Shown here piece after piece: positions 17,767 to 27,136 of a stretch of DNA of 42,734 nt. How positions within the stretch are numbered: the first letter of the stretch is position 1; each line of letters starts with the position of its first letter. A program made the position numbers and the translations under genes. This DNA comes from Porticoccaceae bacterium UBA2002 (lineage in GTDB: Bacteria > Pseudomonadota > Gammaproteobacteria > Pseudomonadales > Porticoccaceae). The notes beneath the pieces were generated by a model, which saw nothing but the letters and a program-made list of their open reading frames with translations, ran no database searches and was not told the DNA's origin. The stretch is taken from the NCBI GenBank assembly GCA_002334915.1, contig DDCQ01000001.1:1-42734 (forward strand), given 5' to 3'.

Positions 17767-18243
17767 GTGGCATTTGCTCAAGTCGGGAAAGTCGCTCCGG
17801 CCTTTACGCTTTTAGATCAAAGAGGCAACAGGGTCAGTCTTAAACAGTTTCGAGATATTAAAAATGTGGTTCTGTATTTCTACCCTAAGGCTATGACTCC
17901 TGGCTGTACCGTCCAGGCCTGTGGTATTCGTGACACCAAAGCCGAGTTTGATGCCCTAGACACGGTGGTATTAGCTGTCAGCCCGGACTCTGTCCATCGA
18001 TTGGTTAAATTTGAAGACAAGCAAGAGCTTAACTTCACGCTGCTCTCTGATGAAGACCATGCAGTGACTGAAAAGTATGGCGCCTGGGACATGAAGAAAT
18101 TTATGGGCCGTGAATTTATGGGTGTGCTGCGCTCCACCTTCATTATCGGCAAGGACGGTCGTATTGCCTATGTGATGGAAAAGGTAAAAACCAAAACTCA
18201 CCACGAAGATACCCTTATTTGGGTGAAAGAAAACCTTAGTTAA
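17767..18243 (+). CDS. bcp: Thioredoxin-dependent peroxiredoxin, Bcp/PrxQ type
   Basis: Reduces hydrogen and organic peroxides. The peroxidatic Cys47 is in MTPGCT and the resolving Cys52 is five residues on, the atypical two-Cys PrxQ arrangement. FYPKAMTPGC, AVSPDSV and LRSTFIIGKDG are family signatures. Length is 158 aa. The start is GTG preceded by AAGGAGA. yajC follows after 43 bases, possibly on the same transcript. Confidence 0.94.
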   Translation: MAFAQVGKVAPAFTLLDQRGNRVSLKQFRDIKNVVLYFYPKAMTPGCTVQACGIRDTKAEFDALDTVVLAVSPDSVHRLVKFEDKQELNFTLLSDEDHAVTEKYGAWDMKKFMGREFMGVLRSTFIIGKDGRIAYVMEKVKTKTHHEDTLIWVKENLS

Positions 18244-18286
18244 GACTGATTTATTTTAATTTAATCCCGTTAAAGGAAACCTATAG

Positions 18287-18613
18287 ATGTTTTTTATTTC
18301 AAGTGCCTACGCCCAGTCTGCTGGAGCCCAGGAAGCTAACCCCATGGTTACCCTGGTTATGTTTGGTGGTCTGTTCCTGTTTATGTACTTTTTGATAATT
18401 CGACCTCAGCGCAAGCGTCAGAAAGAGCACGCCAATCTGGTAGAGGCTCTTGGTAAGGGCGATGAAGTAGTTATGACCAGCGGTATGCTAGGCAAGATTA
18501 CCAAGCTTGAAGGCGACTATGTGGTGCTTGAGGTCAGCAACAGCCTGGAGCTGAAATTCCAGAAGTCTGCAGTTCATGCAGTACTGCCAAAGGGTACTAT
18601 TAAGGCAATCTAA
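18287..18613 (+). CDS. yajC: Preprotein translocase accessory subunit YajC
   Basis: A 108-residue inner-membrane protein with one transmembrane helix (about 22-40, MVTLVMFGGLFLFMYFLIIR) followed by RPQRKRQKEH and the conserved GDEVVMTSGMLGKI segment. YajC associates with SecDF in the Sec translocon. In most gammaproteobacteria it sits in tgt-yajC-secD-secF; here its neighbours are bcp and a D-cysteine desulfhydrase-like gene, so it is detached from secDF in this window. Confidence 0.93.
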   Translation: MFFISSAYAQSAGAQEANPMVTLVMFGGLFLFMYFLIIRPQRKRQKEHANLVEALGKGDEVVMTSGMLGKITKLEGDYVVLEVSNSLELKFQKSAVHAVLPKGTIKAI

Positions 18614-18639
18614 CCGGTCTGATACCATGGCCGAATTGG

Positions 18640-18655
18640 GGCCACAAAGGTGGCC
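18640..18655 (+). other. Small hairpin between yajC and the following gene
   Basis: Arms GGCCAC and GTGGCC with a four-base loop, 27 bases after yajC. No T run follows, so it may be an attenuator, an RNA-stability element or chance. Confidence 0.3.
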
Positions 18656-18663
18656 TGATTATC

Positions 18664-19665
18664 ATGATTTCCTACCCAGATAGACTTAACCTGGCTCAGA
18701 TACCAACCCCGTTTTATCGGTTGGATCGTCTCACTGAAATGCTGCGCTCTGAGGGCGCAGAGTGCCCGCAGCTGTGGATCAAGCGCGATGACCAGACCGG
18801 CAGCCTGACCTCAGGCAATAAGGTGCGTAAGCTTGAGTTTCTGCTGGCCGAGGCCAGAGCTCAGGGTTGCGATACCCTGATTACCTCAGGTGGAGTCCAG
18901 TCGAACCACTGTCGCGCCACTGCAGTGCTTGGCACTCAGCTGGGCTTCAAGGTGCATCTGCTATTGCGATCCGATATCGAGCCCCAGCCAGTGGGCAACT
19001 TATTGATTGATCAGCTGGTGGATGCCCGTATTTCCCATTACAGTCCACAGGAGTTTAGAAAGCTTGATTTGCTGTTCGCCCATTGGCAGCAGCATTATAC
19101 CGAGCAGGGCTCCAAGGCCTATAGCATTCCCACCGGAGGCAGCAATGGAACAGGACTCTGGGGCTATATAGCTGCAGCTCAGGAGCTGCAGCAGGATTTC
19201 CAGCAGCAGGGTATTTCTCCCAGTTATATTATTCATGCCACAGGGTCTGGCGGCACCCAGGCTGGTCTAACCCTGGGCTGCAACCTGCTGGGTATGGATA
19301 CACAGGTGGAAGGCTATGCTGTCTGTGATAACAACGCATATTTTAAACACAAGGTGACCGAGGATATTTTGCACTGGTCAGAACAGAGTTCAATGGCTGT
19401 AGATATCAGTGCGCTATCCATTGTGACCGAGGACAATTATATAGGCCCAGATTATGGCCAGGCCGGCCCGGAGATCTTCGCTTCCATCAAGCAGTTAGCC
19501 TCTCTAGAGGGGGTAATTTTAGACCCGGTCTACACTGGAAAAGCCTTTTATGGCATGGTTGAAGAGATTCGCAAGGGACGCTATGCCGGCGCCTCTGATA
19601 TTGTGTTTGTCCACACTGGTGGGCTTTTTGGGCTGTTTGCCCAGCAACAAAAGCTCAATTACTAA
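18664..19665 (+). CDS. PLP-dependent D-cysteine desulfhydrase / ACC-deaminase family enzyme
   Basis: Fold-type II PLP enzyme. The PLP lysine is Lys53 in SGNKVRKLEF. TSGGVQSNHCRATA is the substrate/carboxylate loop and ATGSGGTQAGL the phosphate-binding loop. Length is 333 aa. D-cysteine desulfhydrase (D-cysteine to pyruvate, H2S and ammonia) is the likeliest activity. ACC deaminase or another D-amino-acid lyase cannot be ruled out from sequence. It sits 17 bases before an alanine-type sodium symporter, so the pair may handle uptake and breakdown of small (D-)amino acids. Confidence 0.83.
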   Translation: MISYPDRLNLAQIPTPFYRLDRLTEMLRSEGAECPQLWIKRDDQTGSLTSGNKVRKLEFLLAEARAQGCDTLITSGGVQSNHCRATAVLGTQLGFKVHLLLRSDIEPQPVGNLLIDQLVDARISHYSPQEFRKLDLLFAHWQQHYTEQGSKAYSIPTGGSNGTGLWGYIAAAQELQQDFQQQGISPSYIIHATGSGGTQAGLTLGCNLLGMDTQVEGYAVCDNNAYFKHKVTEDILHWSEQSSMAVDISALSIVTEDNYIGPDYGQAGPEIFASIKQLASLEGVILDPVYTGKAFYGMVEEIRKGRYAGASDIVFVHTGGLFGLFAQQQKLNY

Positions 19666-19682
19666 AATAATAAGGGGCAGCT

Positions 19683-21035
19683 ATGTTTGAACAAATAGTG
19701 GATACGGTAAATGGTTTTGTCTGGGGTCCAGTGATGCTGACCCTGCTGCTTGGCACAGGTATTTATCTGACCATTGGCCTGAGGGGCATGACGATCAGCC
19801 ATATTCCCTACGCATTTCGCCAGCTATTCAAAGGGCGCGAAAGCAGCGGTGAAGGGGAGATCACGCCATTCAATGCTCTGATGACCTCGCTGTCGTCCAC
19901 CATTGGTATGGGTAATATTGCTGGCGTAGCCACTGCCATTGGCCTTGGTGGCCCAGGTGCACTGTTCTGGATGTGGTGTGCCGCCTTTGTGGGAATGGCC
20001 ACTAAATATGCCGAGGCTGTGCTGGCGGTGAATTATCGAGAGACCGATGAGTTGGGGCGCAAAGTTGGCGGGCCCATGTACTACATAAAAAATGGTCTTG
20101 GCGGCAACTGGAAATGGCTGGGTATGGCTTTTGCTCTATTTGGCTCTCTAGCGGGTTTTGGATTGGCCAATACGGTGCAATCCAATGCGGTATCCCAGGT
20201 GCTGGAAACCAATTTTTCAGTGCCAACTATGGTCAGCGGATTGGTGATGGCGGTTTTGGTGGGCACTGTGCTGTTGGGGGGCATTAAGCGTATTGCCGTG
20301 GTGGCGGGTAAGCTGGTTCCATTTATGGCGCTGCTGTATATCTCCGCTACTCTGGTGATCCTTATTAGTCACTTTACGGCTATTCCTGCCGCGGTAGCTC
20401 TGGTGGTCGATAGTGCATTTAACGGCGCTGCAGCCTCGGGAGGTTTTGCCGGGGCCACAATTATGCTGGCACTGCGCATGGGTATTGCCCGGGGTATTTT
20501 TTCCAATGAAGCGGGTTTGGGTTCGGCACCTATTGCCCATGCGGCGGCAGAGACCAATAGCCCTGTGCGCCAGGGCACTATTGCCATGCTCGGTACTTTT
20601 ATTGACACATTGGTGATCTGTACCATGACCGGTCTAGTGTTGATTGTCACCGGCGTCTGGAATGGAGAACCCCAGGGTGCGGCCATGACATTGGCGGCCT
20701 TTACCAGTGCCTTGCCCTTTGGCGATTTACTGCTGTCGATCTGTGTAGCTCTGTTTGCCTTTACTACCATGCTTGGATGGAGCTACTACGGTGAGCGATG
20801 TGCCGAGTTTCTGCTTGGGCCAAAGATTATTACTCCATTCCGAATACTCTGGGTTATTGGTATCTTTGTAGGTACCCAGATGAGCTTGGAACTGGTGTGG
20901 AAAATGACCGATGCCCTTAATGGTTTAATGGCTATTCCCAATTTGATTGCGCTTATTTTCCTCTCACCAGTGGTATTTAAGCTCACTCAGGAGTATTTTG
21001 CAGATGAGGCAAAGCTGTTACATGAAAATCAATAG
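19683..21035 (+). CDS. Alanine/glycine:sodium symporter (AGCS family), first copy
   Basis: Inner-membrane sodium-coupled amino-acid transporter with about ten hydrophobic segments over 450 aa. Family signatures are TSLSSTIGMGNIAGVATAIGLGGPGALFWMW (in pieces), KYAEAVLAV, GGPMYYI and the FSNEAGLGSAPIAHA motif (about 275-289). A good ribosome site, AAGGGGC, precedes the ATG. It is flanked by the desulfhydrase-like gene and a 5'-nucleotidase with short gaps, suggesting one transcript. A second, diverged copy is at 37595. Confidence 0.93.
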   Translation: MFEQIVDTVNGFVWGPVMLTLLLGTGIYLTIGLRGMTISHIPYAFRQLFKGRESSGEGEITPFNALMTSLSSTIGMGNIAGVATAIGLGGPGALFWMWCAAFVGMATKYAEAVLAVNYRETDELGRKVGGPMYYIKNGLGGNWKWLGMAFALFGSLAGFGLANTVQSNAVSQVLETNFSVPTMVSGLVMAVLVGTVLLGGIKRIAVVAGKLVPFMALLYISATLVILISHFTAIPAAVALVVDSAFNGAAASGGFAGATIMLALRMGIARGIFSNEAGLGSAPIAHAAAETNSPVRQGTIAMLGTFIDTLVICTMTGLVLIVTGVWNGEPQGAAMTLAAFTSALPFGDLLLSICVALFAFTTMLGWSYYGERCAEFLLGPKIITPFRILWVIGIFVGTQMSLELVWKMTDALNGLMAIPNLIALIFLSPVVFKLTQEYFADEAKLLHENQ

Positions 21036-21057
21036 AGTCTTTTAGGCAGAGAGGAAA

Positions 21058-21975
21058 ATGTCCCAATCACCAGGGCCAAAGTTAGTTATTGCCATATCAT
21101 CTACCGCCTTATTTGATATGCGCGAGAGCCACAGCATCTATGAAAATGAGGGTGTAGCTGCCTATGCTCTATACCAGCGTGAGCACGAGGATGATATTCT
21201 CGAGCCCGGCGAGGCTTTTCCTCTGGCGGCTAAACTACTGCGCATCAATGAAAAACTGGGCGGTGAGCCCAGAGTCGAAATTGTTCTGCTGTCGCGAAAT
21301 TCTGCGGATACAGGACTGCGAGTGTTTAACTCTATAGCCCATCATGGGCTGAATATCTCTCGGGCGGCATTCTCTGGTGGCAATAGCCCCTATAGATATG
21401 TCTCTGCCTTTGGCTGTGATCTTTTCCTGTCAACCCATGCTGAGGATGTGCGCAGCGCACTGGATAGCGGCATGGCGGCAGCCACCTTGCTGCCATCCCA
21501 GAGTGGCCCCAGTGCATCAGAGGAGCTCAGGTTTGCCTTTGATGGTGATGCGGTGCTGTTTTCTGATGCCTCGGAGAGAATCTTTAAGGAACAGGGGCTG
21601 GATGCCTTTACGGCTAACGAAAAAGCGTCGGCTCACAAACCCATGGATGCCGGCCCCTTTAAAGGTTTTTTGCAGTCGCTGCATGGACTGCAGGCTGAAT
21701 TCCCCCCTGGCGAATGTCCTATTCGCACGGCGCTGGTAACCGCCAGAGCGGCACCTGCTCATGAGAGAGTAGTGCGAACCCTGAGAGACTGGGGTATTCG
21801 AATTGATGAGAGTCTATTTTTGGGCGGCCTGAGCAAAGGTGACTTCTTAAACTCTTTTGGCGCCGATGTATTTTTTGACGACCAGCAGGATCACTGCAGC
21901 TCTGCCAGCGAATATGTAGCCACTGGTCATGTGCCCCATGGTGTTGCCAATGAGACCAAGCAGGATCGCAGCTAG
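21058..21975 (+). CDS. 5'-nucleotidase, cytosolic cN-I (NT5C1) family
   Basis: A 305-residue protein of the cN-I 5'-nucleotidase family, the relatives of vertebrate NT5C1A/B that dephosphorylate AMP and other nucleoside monophosphates. Recognisable parts are AISSTALFDM near the N-terminus, RVEIVLLSRNSADTGLRVFNSI, AFSGGNSPYRYVSAFGCDLFLST and FDGDAVLFSDASE, then the C-terminal FLGGLSKGDFLNSFGADVFFDDQ. The motifs follow the HAD-like plan of the family. The specific nucleotide is not predictable. GAGAGG precedes the ATG. It follows the symporter by 22 bases. Confidence 0.87.
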   Translation: MSQSPGPKLVIAISSTALFDMRESHSIYENEGVAAYALYQREHEDDILEPGEAFPLAAKLLRINEKLGGEPRVEIVLLSRNSADTGLRVFNSIAHHGLNISRAAFSGGNSPYRYVSAFGCDLFLSTHAEDVRSALDSGMAAATLLPSQSGPSASEELRFAFDGDAVLFSDASERIFKEQGLDAFTANEKASAHKPMDAGPFKGFLQSLHGLQAEFPPGECPIRTALVTARAAPAHERVVRTLRDWGIRIDESLFLGGLSKGDFLNSFGADVFFDDQQDHCSSASEYVATGHVPHGVANETKQDRS

Positions 21976-21977
21976 CC

Positions 21978-22244
21978 TTGGATAATAGCCGTCTGGTTAG
22001 ATCAAGGAAGCTGCAAACTCTGTCGGATGCTCAGATCATTAAGCGCTATAGCAACAAGCCAGTGGGCGAAGAGCGCCACTTTCTGGAGATTGAAATCGAG
22101 CGGCGCGATCTTCGTGACCAGGCCGATAGCGCCAGCAAACAACAGCAAAAGGGCAGTAGTCACTCGCTGCTTTACTATCTGTTTTATCTGTTTCTATTTG
22201 CCATGTTTGTAGGTCGATTTGGCTCCGGGCTGTTTAGTCCCTAG
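21978..22244 (+). CDS. Small membrane-anchored hypothetical protein
   Basis: An 88-residue frame beginning TTG two bases after the nucleotidase stop. I do not recognise the family. The first two thirds are charged and probably helical (QIIKRYSNKP, LEIEIERRDLRDQAD). A single hydrophobic segment (about 63-81, LLYYLFYLFLFAMFVG) sits near the C-terminus, as in tail-anchored proteins. Coding-like composition and tight spacing support a real gene. The start codon is uncertain because no strong ribosome site precedes the TTG. Confidence 0.65.
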   Translation: MDNSRLVRSRKLQTLSDAQIIKRYSNKPVGEERHFLEIEIERRDLRDQADSASKQQQKGSSHSLLYYLFYLFLFAMFVGRFGSGLFSP

Positions 22245-22267
22245 TCTCTTTTGACTCCATAGGCAGT

Positions 22268-23053
22268 CTAAAAAACAGCAAACTTAATTCCCATGCCCAG
22301 CAGCACTGTGGCTATAGCAGTCTGCAACAGGTTCCCTGGTATCCTTGATGCCAGAGCGGTGCCCAGATGAATTGCTGGCAGCGAGCCGATCAGCAGACAA
22401 CCCAGCAGCATAAAGTCGACATTACCCAGTAGAAAGTAATGGCCCAACCCTGCGATCAATGTCAGTGGTACGGCGTGGGAGATATCAGTGCCAATAATAT
22501 GCAGGGCCGGTAACCGAGGGTAGAGCACCATTAGTATGGCGGCGCAAAAAGCGCCAGCTCCCACTGATGACAGGGTGACAAAAATACCCAAAAAGACACC
22601 TGCCAAGAAAACGACGCCATCATTATGGCGACGAATAAACTCCCCGGCGCTGCTGGGACTGACTGCTGCAGACTGGCGCAGTCGGCCGTTTAACAGAATC
22701 ACGCCGGCGGTGAGCACCAGCATTACCCCAAGGCTTCTGGTGAGTATGGCCTGATATTCTGAGGAGTCGGTAAACACTGAGTTGAGAGTAAGGGCTGTGA
22801 CCATTGAGGCGGGCAGGCTGCCAGCCGCCAGAAACCCGACAACGCGCCATTCAACCGTCTTGCGCCTGGCATGAGACGTCATGCCACCGGCTTTGGTAAT
22901 GGCTGCATAGAGCAGGTCTGTACCTATTGCTACATTGTAGGGAAAACCAAACATAATCAGCAGCGGAGTCATTAACGAGCCGCCACCAACACCGGTTAGG
23001 CCTATAGCAAGGCCAACGGCCGCTCCTGCGGCAATATAAAAAATAATATCCAT
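22268..23053 (-). CDS. TSUP-family permease (TauE/SafE sulfite/organosulfur exporter)
   Basis: A 261-residue inner-membrane protein with about seven to eight hydrophobic segments. The TSUP signature is in the first helices: AVGLAIGLTGVGGGSLMTPLL and, repeated in the second half, GIFVTLSSVGAGAFCAAIL (both read in parts). The frame opens at a TTG at 23104, but ATG at 23053 starts right before the first membrane helix and is preferred. It is divergent from cysB, which suggests a sulfur-related substrate (sulfite, sulfate or an organosulfonate); this is inference from position. Confidence 0.87.
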   Translation of the reverse strand: MDIIFYIAAGAAVGLAIGLTGVGGGSLMTPLLIMFGFPYNVAIGTDLLYAAITKAGGMTSHARRKTVEWRVVGFLAAGSLPASMVTALTLNSVFTDSSEYQAILTRSLGVMLVLTAGVILLNGRLRQSAAVSPSSAGEFIRRHNDGVVFLAGVFLGIFVTLSSVGAGAFCAAILMVLYPRLPALHIIGTDISHAVPLTLIAGLGHYFLLGNVDFMLLGCLLIGSLPAIHLGTALASRIPGNLLQTAIATVLLGMGIKFAVF

Positions 23054-23111
23054 TATTGGGGGACCGAAATTAATGTGGGAGCCAGTTAGCCGCCACTCTA
23101 ACAACTGAACC

Positions 23112-23130
23112 CTATTCTAAGAAGGAATAG
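23112..23130. promoter_or_regulatory. Inverted repeat in the TSUP-cysB divergent region
   Basis: CTATTC and GAATAG separated by seven bases. It lies just upstream of the cysB promoter candidate and upstream of the TSUP start, a position suited to an operator for either gene. The regulator is unknown; CysB autoregulation is one possibility. Confidence 0.35.
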
Positions 23131-23132
23131 TT

Positions 23133-23162
23133 TTGTATATTTTTATAGCTTTAGGGTATATT
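23133..23162 (+). promoter_or_regulatory. Candidate cysB promoter
   Basis: -35 TTGTAT (23133-23138), 18-base spacer, -10 TATATT (23157-23162), about 60 bases before the cysB ATG. A moderate match. Confidence 0.45.
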
Positions 23163-23205
23163 AGATTTATTCAGGGTATTAATTGGATTTACAACAGCTA
23201 GATAA

Positions 23206-24923
<1,718 letters not shown>

Positions 24924-24997
24924 TAATGGATCTCTTTAGATGTTGGTGATAAGCGGGTATTGCCAACGGCTTATAGCTGCGTGGCACTGAGGGCGCG

Positions 24998-25026
24998 ACT
25001 ATAGCAAAAGTGCTAAATAGGTAAAA
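24998..25026 (-). promoter_or_regulatory. Candidate cysH promoter
   Basis: On the minus strand: -35 TTTTAC (25021-25026), 17-base spacer, -10 TATAGT (24998-25003), with TG one base before the -10 (extended -10). A weak -35 with a good -10 is what an activator-dependent promoter would show. Activation by CysB is inference. Confidence 0.4.
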
Positions 25027-25122
25027 AGAATTAGCGGCTATAGACTTATAACTAATTGCTTCAATTGCGGACGCTGTGGAATTTAAGTAGAGTGCAGCTT
25101 AATCTTTTTTTGAGGGAAAACT

Positions 25123-25740
25123 GTGGAAATTGCATGCTTGGATCTGGAGGGCGTATTGGTCCCCGAAATTTGGATTGCCTTCGCCGAAAAGACTGGTATA
25201 CAGGCGTTAAAAAAGACTACCAGAGATGAGCCTGACTATGATGTGCTGATGAATTATCGACTGGATTTACTGCGTGAGCAGGGTCTGGGTATGAACGAAA
25301 TTCAAGAGGTTATAGCCACTCTAAAGCCTCTCGACGGAGCTGTTGAATTTATCGATTGGCTGCGGGAGCGCTTTCAGGTCGTTATTCTATCTGACACTTT
25401 TTATGAATTCGCCAGCCCGCTGATGAAGCAGTTGGGCTATCCCACCCTGCTGTGCCACAGGTTAGAGTCCGATGCCAATGGCACTGTTACTAATTACAGT
25501 TTGCGCCAGGCAAATCCAAAACGTCAGGCCATTGTTGCTTTTAAAAGTCTATACTACAGAACTATAGCGGCTGGTGATTCGTATAACGATACTACTATGT
25601 TGGCGGAGGCTGATGCTGGAATTCTGTTCCATGCACCGCAGAATGTGATCGATGAGTTTCCCCAATTTCCAGCAGTGCAGACCTTTGCAGCGCTAAAACA
25701 GGAATTTGTCCGCGCTAGCAATCGAGATATAGATTTATAG
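25123..25740 (+). CDS. thrH: ThrH, phosphoserine phosphatase / homoserine phosphotransferase
   Basis: HAD-family enzyme of 205 aa that closely matches Pseudomonas ThrH as I remember it. That protein dephosphorylates phosphoserine and can move the phosphate to homoserine. Motif I is CLDLEGVLVPEIW (Asp8 nucleophile, Glu10), motif II is VILSDTFYEF, the lysine is in NPKRQ, and motif IV is AAGDSYNDTTML. The start is GTG preceded by GAGGG. It lies next to cysH, divergently, as in Pseudomonas, linking serine/threonine and cysteine synthesis. Confidence 0.94.
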   Translation: MEIACLDLEGVLVPEIWIAFAEKTGIQALKKTTRDEPDYDVLMNYRLDLLREQGLGMNEIQEVIATLKPLDGAVEFIDWLRERFQVVILSDTFYEFASPLMKQLGYPTLLCHRLESDANGTVTNYSLRQANPKRQAIVAFKSLYYRTIAAGDSYNDTTMLAEADAGILFHAPQNVIDEFPQFPAVQTFAALKQEFVRASNRDIDL

Positions 25741-25772
25741 TTGTTAATAAATAAGGAATTGATGCCTGTATT

Positions 25773-26480
25773 ATGAGCAATAAAACCTCCAGTGCTGATC
25801 GAATTCGCGAGAAAAAGAAACTGTTTCTCGCCCGCGAGCAGAAAATCATTGATGCCGCCCTGGAGCTGTTTTTAAAACAGAGTATCGACTCAGTCACCGT
25901 ATCTAAAATTGCAGCTGTGGCCGGCATAGGCAAGGGCACAGTGTACAAGCACTTCCTGACCAAAAATGAAATCCTCGCGCGTATTATGCTCGATTATGAG
26001 CGCAATATAACCAACTGTCTGGCCGCTGGTATTGTCAAGGCAGAAGAGGGGGATCCCGGTGCGGCCGCCAAGGGTTATTTTGAGGCGCGGCTGGAGCGGC
26101 CTGAACTTGATAGGCTGGTACAGCAGCTCGAGGCACGACTGATCGATTCTCCTGATATTGCAGATCAGATCAATGAACTCCACAGAACCAGACGCTCTAA
26201 TGAGGAGTCCTTGAGTGAGTTGATGAATGGCCTGATTGGCGAGGGGATTCTGGAAGATGTACCTCCCCATTTTCACTATTTAGCCTGTTGGGCACTGGCT
26301 CAGGGAGCTGTTGAGCTGTGTTTTAATGCCAGCTGGAATTATCGCACTGATACCAAAGAGCTGATGGACTTTATTACTAATATTGGGGTAACCATGGGTA
26401 ACCGTGGCCAGTATCGCAGCCCCGATAAGAAAGCCAAGACAGGCACAGTGCCAAATACCAAAGCTAAGCCCAAGAAATGA
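25773..26480 (+). CDS. TetR/AcrR-family transcriptional regulator
   Basis: A 235-residue repressor-type protein. The N-terminal TetR DNA-binding domain spans about 20-68 (IIDAALELFLKQSIDSVTVSKIAAVAGIGKGTVYKHF, in parts). The rest is helical and the C-terminal tail is Lys/Pro-rich. The ligand is unknown. Its stop overlaps the start of the DUF1285 gene (ATGA), so the two are translationally coupled. The target may be the neighbouring genes, including the ETF system, but no operator was identified. Confidence 0.88.
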   Translation: MSNKTSSADRIREKKKLFLAREQKIIDAALELFLKQSIDSVTVSKIAAVAGIGKGTVYKHFLTKNEILARIMLDYERNITNCLAAGIVKAEEGDPGAAAKGYFEARLERPELDRLVQQLEARLIDSPDIADQINELHRTRRSNEESLSELMNGLIGEGILEDVPPHFHYLACWALAQGAVELCFNASWNYRTDTKELMDFITNIGVTMGNRGQYRSPDKKAKTGTVPNTKAKPKK

Positions 26481-27064
26481 CCCCATCTCAAGCCTCCAGT
26501 CTGGAGGATTTATTTGCCGATCTGTTGCAGCAACAAGCAGAATCTGCTGAAAGCTTGCCTCCGGTACACCTCTGGAATCCTCAGCTATCTGGCGTTATGG
26601 ATATGCGCATCGACCGAGAAGGACGCTGGATTCATGAAGGAGGAGAGATTAAGCGTCAGCCTCTGGTTAAGCTGTTTTCACGAATTCTAAGGCGCGAGGG
26701 CGAGAGTTATTTTTTGCTAACGCCCGTCGAAAAATGGCAGATAGCAGTAGATGTGGCACCATTCTTTATTGTGTCTGCGACAAGGGAGATTCGCGACTCT
26801 CAGCAGGCCATAGTGCTCAGCACATCCACCGATGATCAATTTGTGGTCGGCGACAACCATCCACTGAGAGTTGATACTGAAGAGGATGGACATACGCCCA
26901 TTCCACAGGTTAGGGTAAGGGACAATCTTTGGGGTCTGCTGGGCCGATCGGTTTACTACCAGCTTATTGACTGGGGCCATGAAGTAGTTGGCGACAATGG
27001 CGAGACCCACCTATCTATCACCAGCATGGGGCAGGAGTACAGGCTGGGTTCATTGGCTGACTAA
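26477..27064 (+). CDS. DUF1285-family protein
   Basis: A 195-residue protein of the DUF1285 family, whose function is unknown. Typical parts are PPVHLWNPQLSG, MRIDREGRWIHEGGEIKR, LVKLFSRILRREG and YFLLTPVEKW. The Trp/His-containing N-terminal half forms the compact domain. No signal peptide or membrane segment is seen, so it is probably cytoplasmic. It overlaps the upstream TetR gene by four bases and ends at a shared bidirectional terminator. Confidence 0.85.
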   Translation: MTPSQASSLEDLFADLLQQQAESAESLPPVHLWNPQLSGVMDMRIDREGRWIHEGGEIKRQPLVKLFSRILRREGESYFLLTPVEKWQIAVDVAPFFIVSATREIRDSQQAIVLSTSTDDQFVVGDNHPLRVDTEEDGHTPIPQVRVRDNLWGLLGRSVYYQLIDWGHEVVGDNGETHLSITSMGQEYRLGSLAD

Positions 27065-27082
27065 ACATTTTATCTGAGATAT

Positions 27083-27119
27083 AAAAAAGGCGGCCATCTG
27101 CAGAGATGCCGCCTTTTTT
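27083..27119. terminator. Bidirectional rho-independent terminator
   Basis: GGCGGC and GCCGCC arms with inner CATCT/AGATG pairing, flanked by an A run on the left and a T run on the right. It can serve the plus-strand DUF1285 gene and the minus-strand ETF-QO gene, which converge here. Confidence 0.85.
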
Positions 27120-27136
27120 ATTACCCTTGAGAGTAT

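Noticed and set aside
20369..20770. 133-codon minus-strand frame inside the first AGCS symporter gene
   Set aside because: Shadow of a membrane-protein gene; no ribosome site or independent signal.
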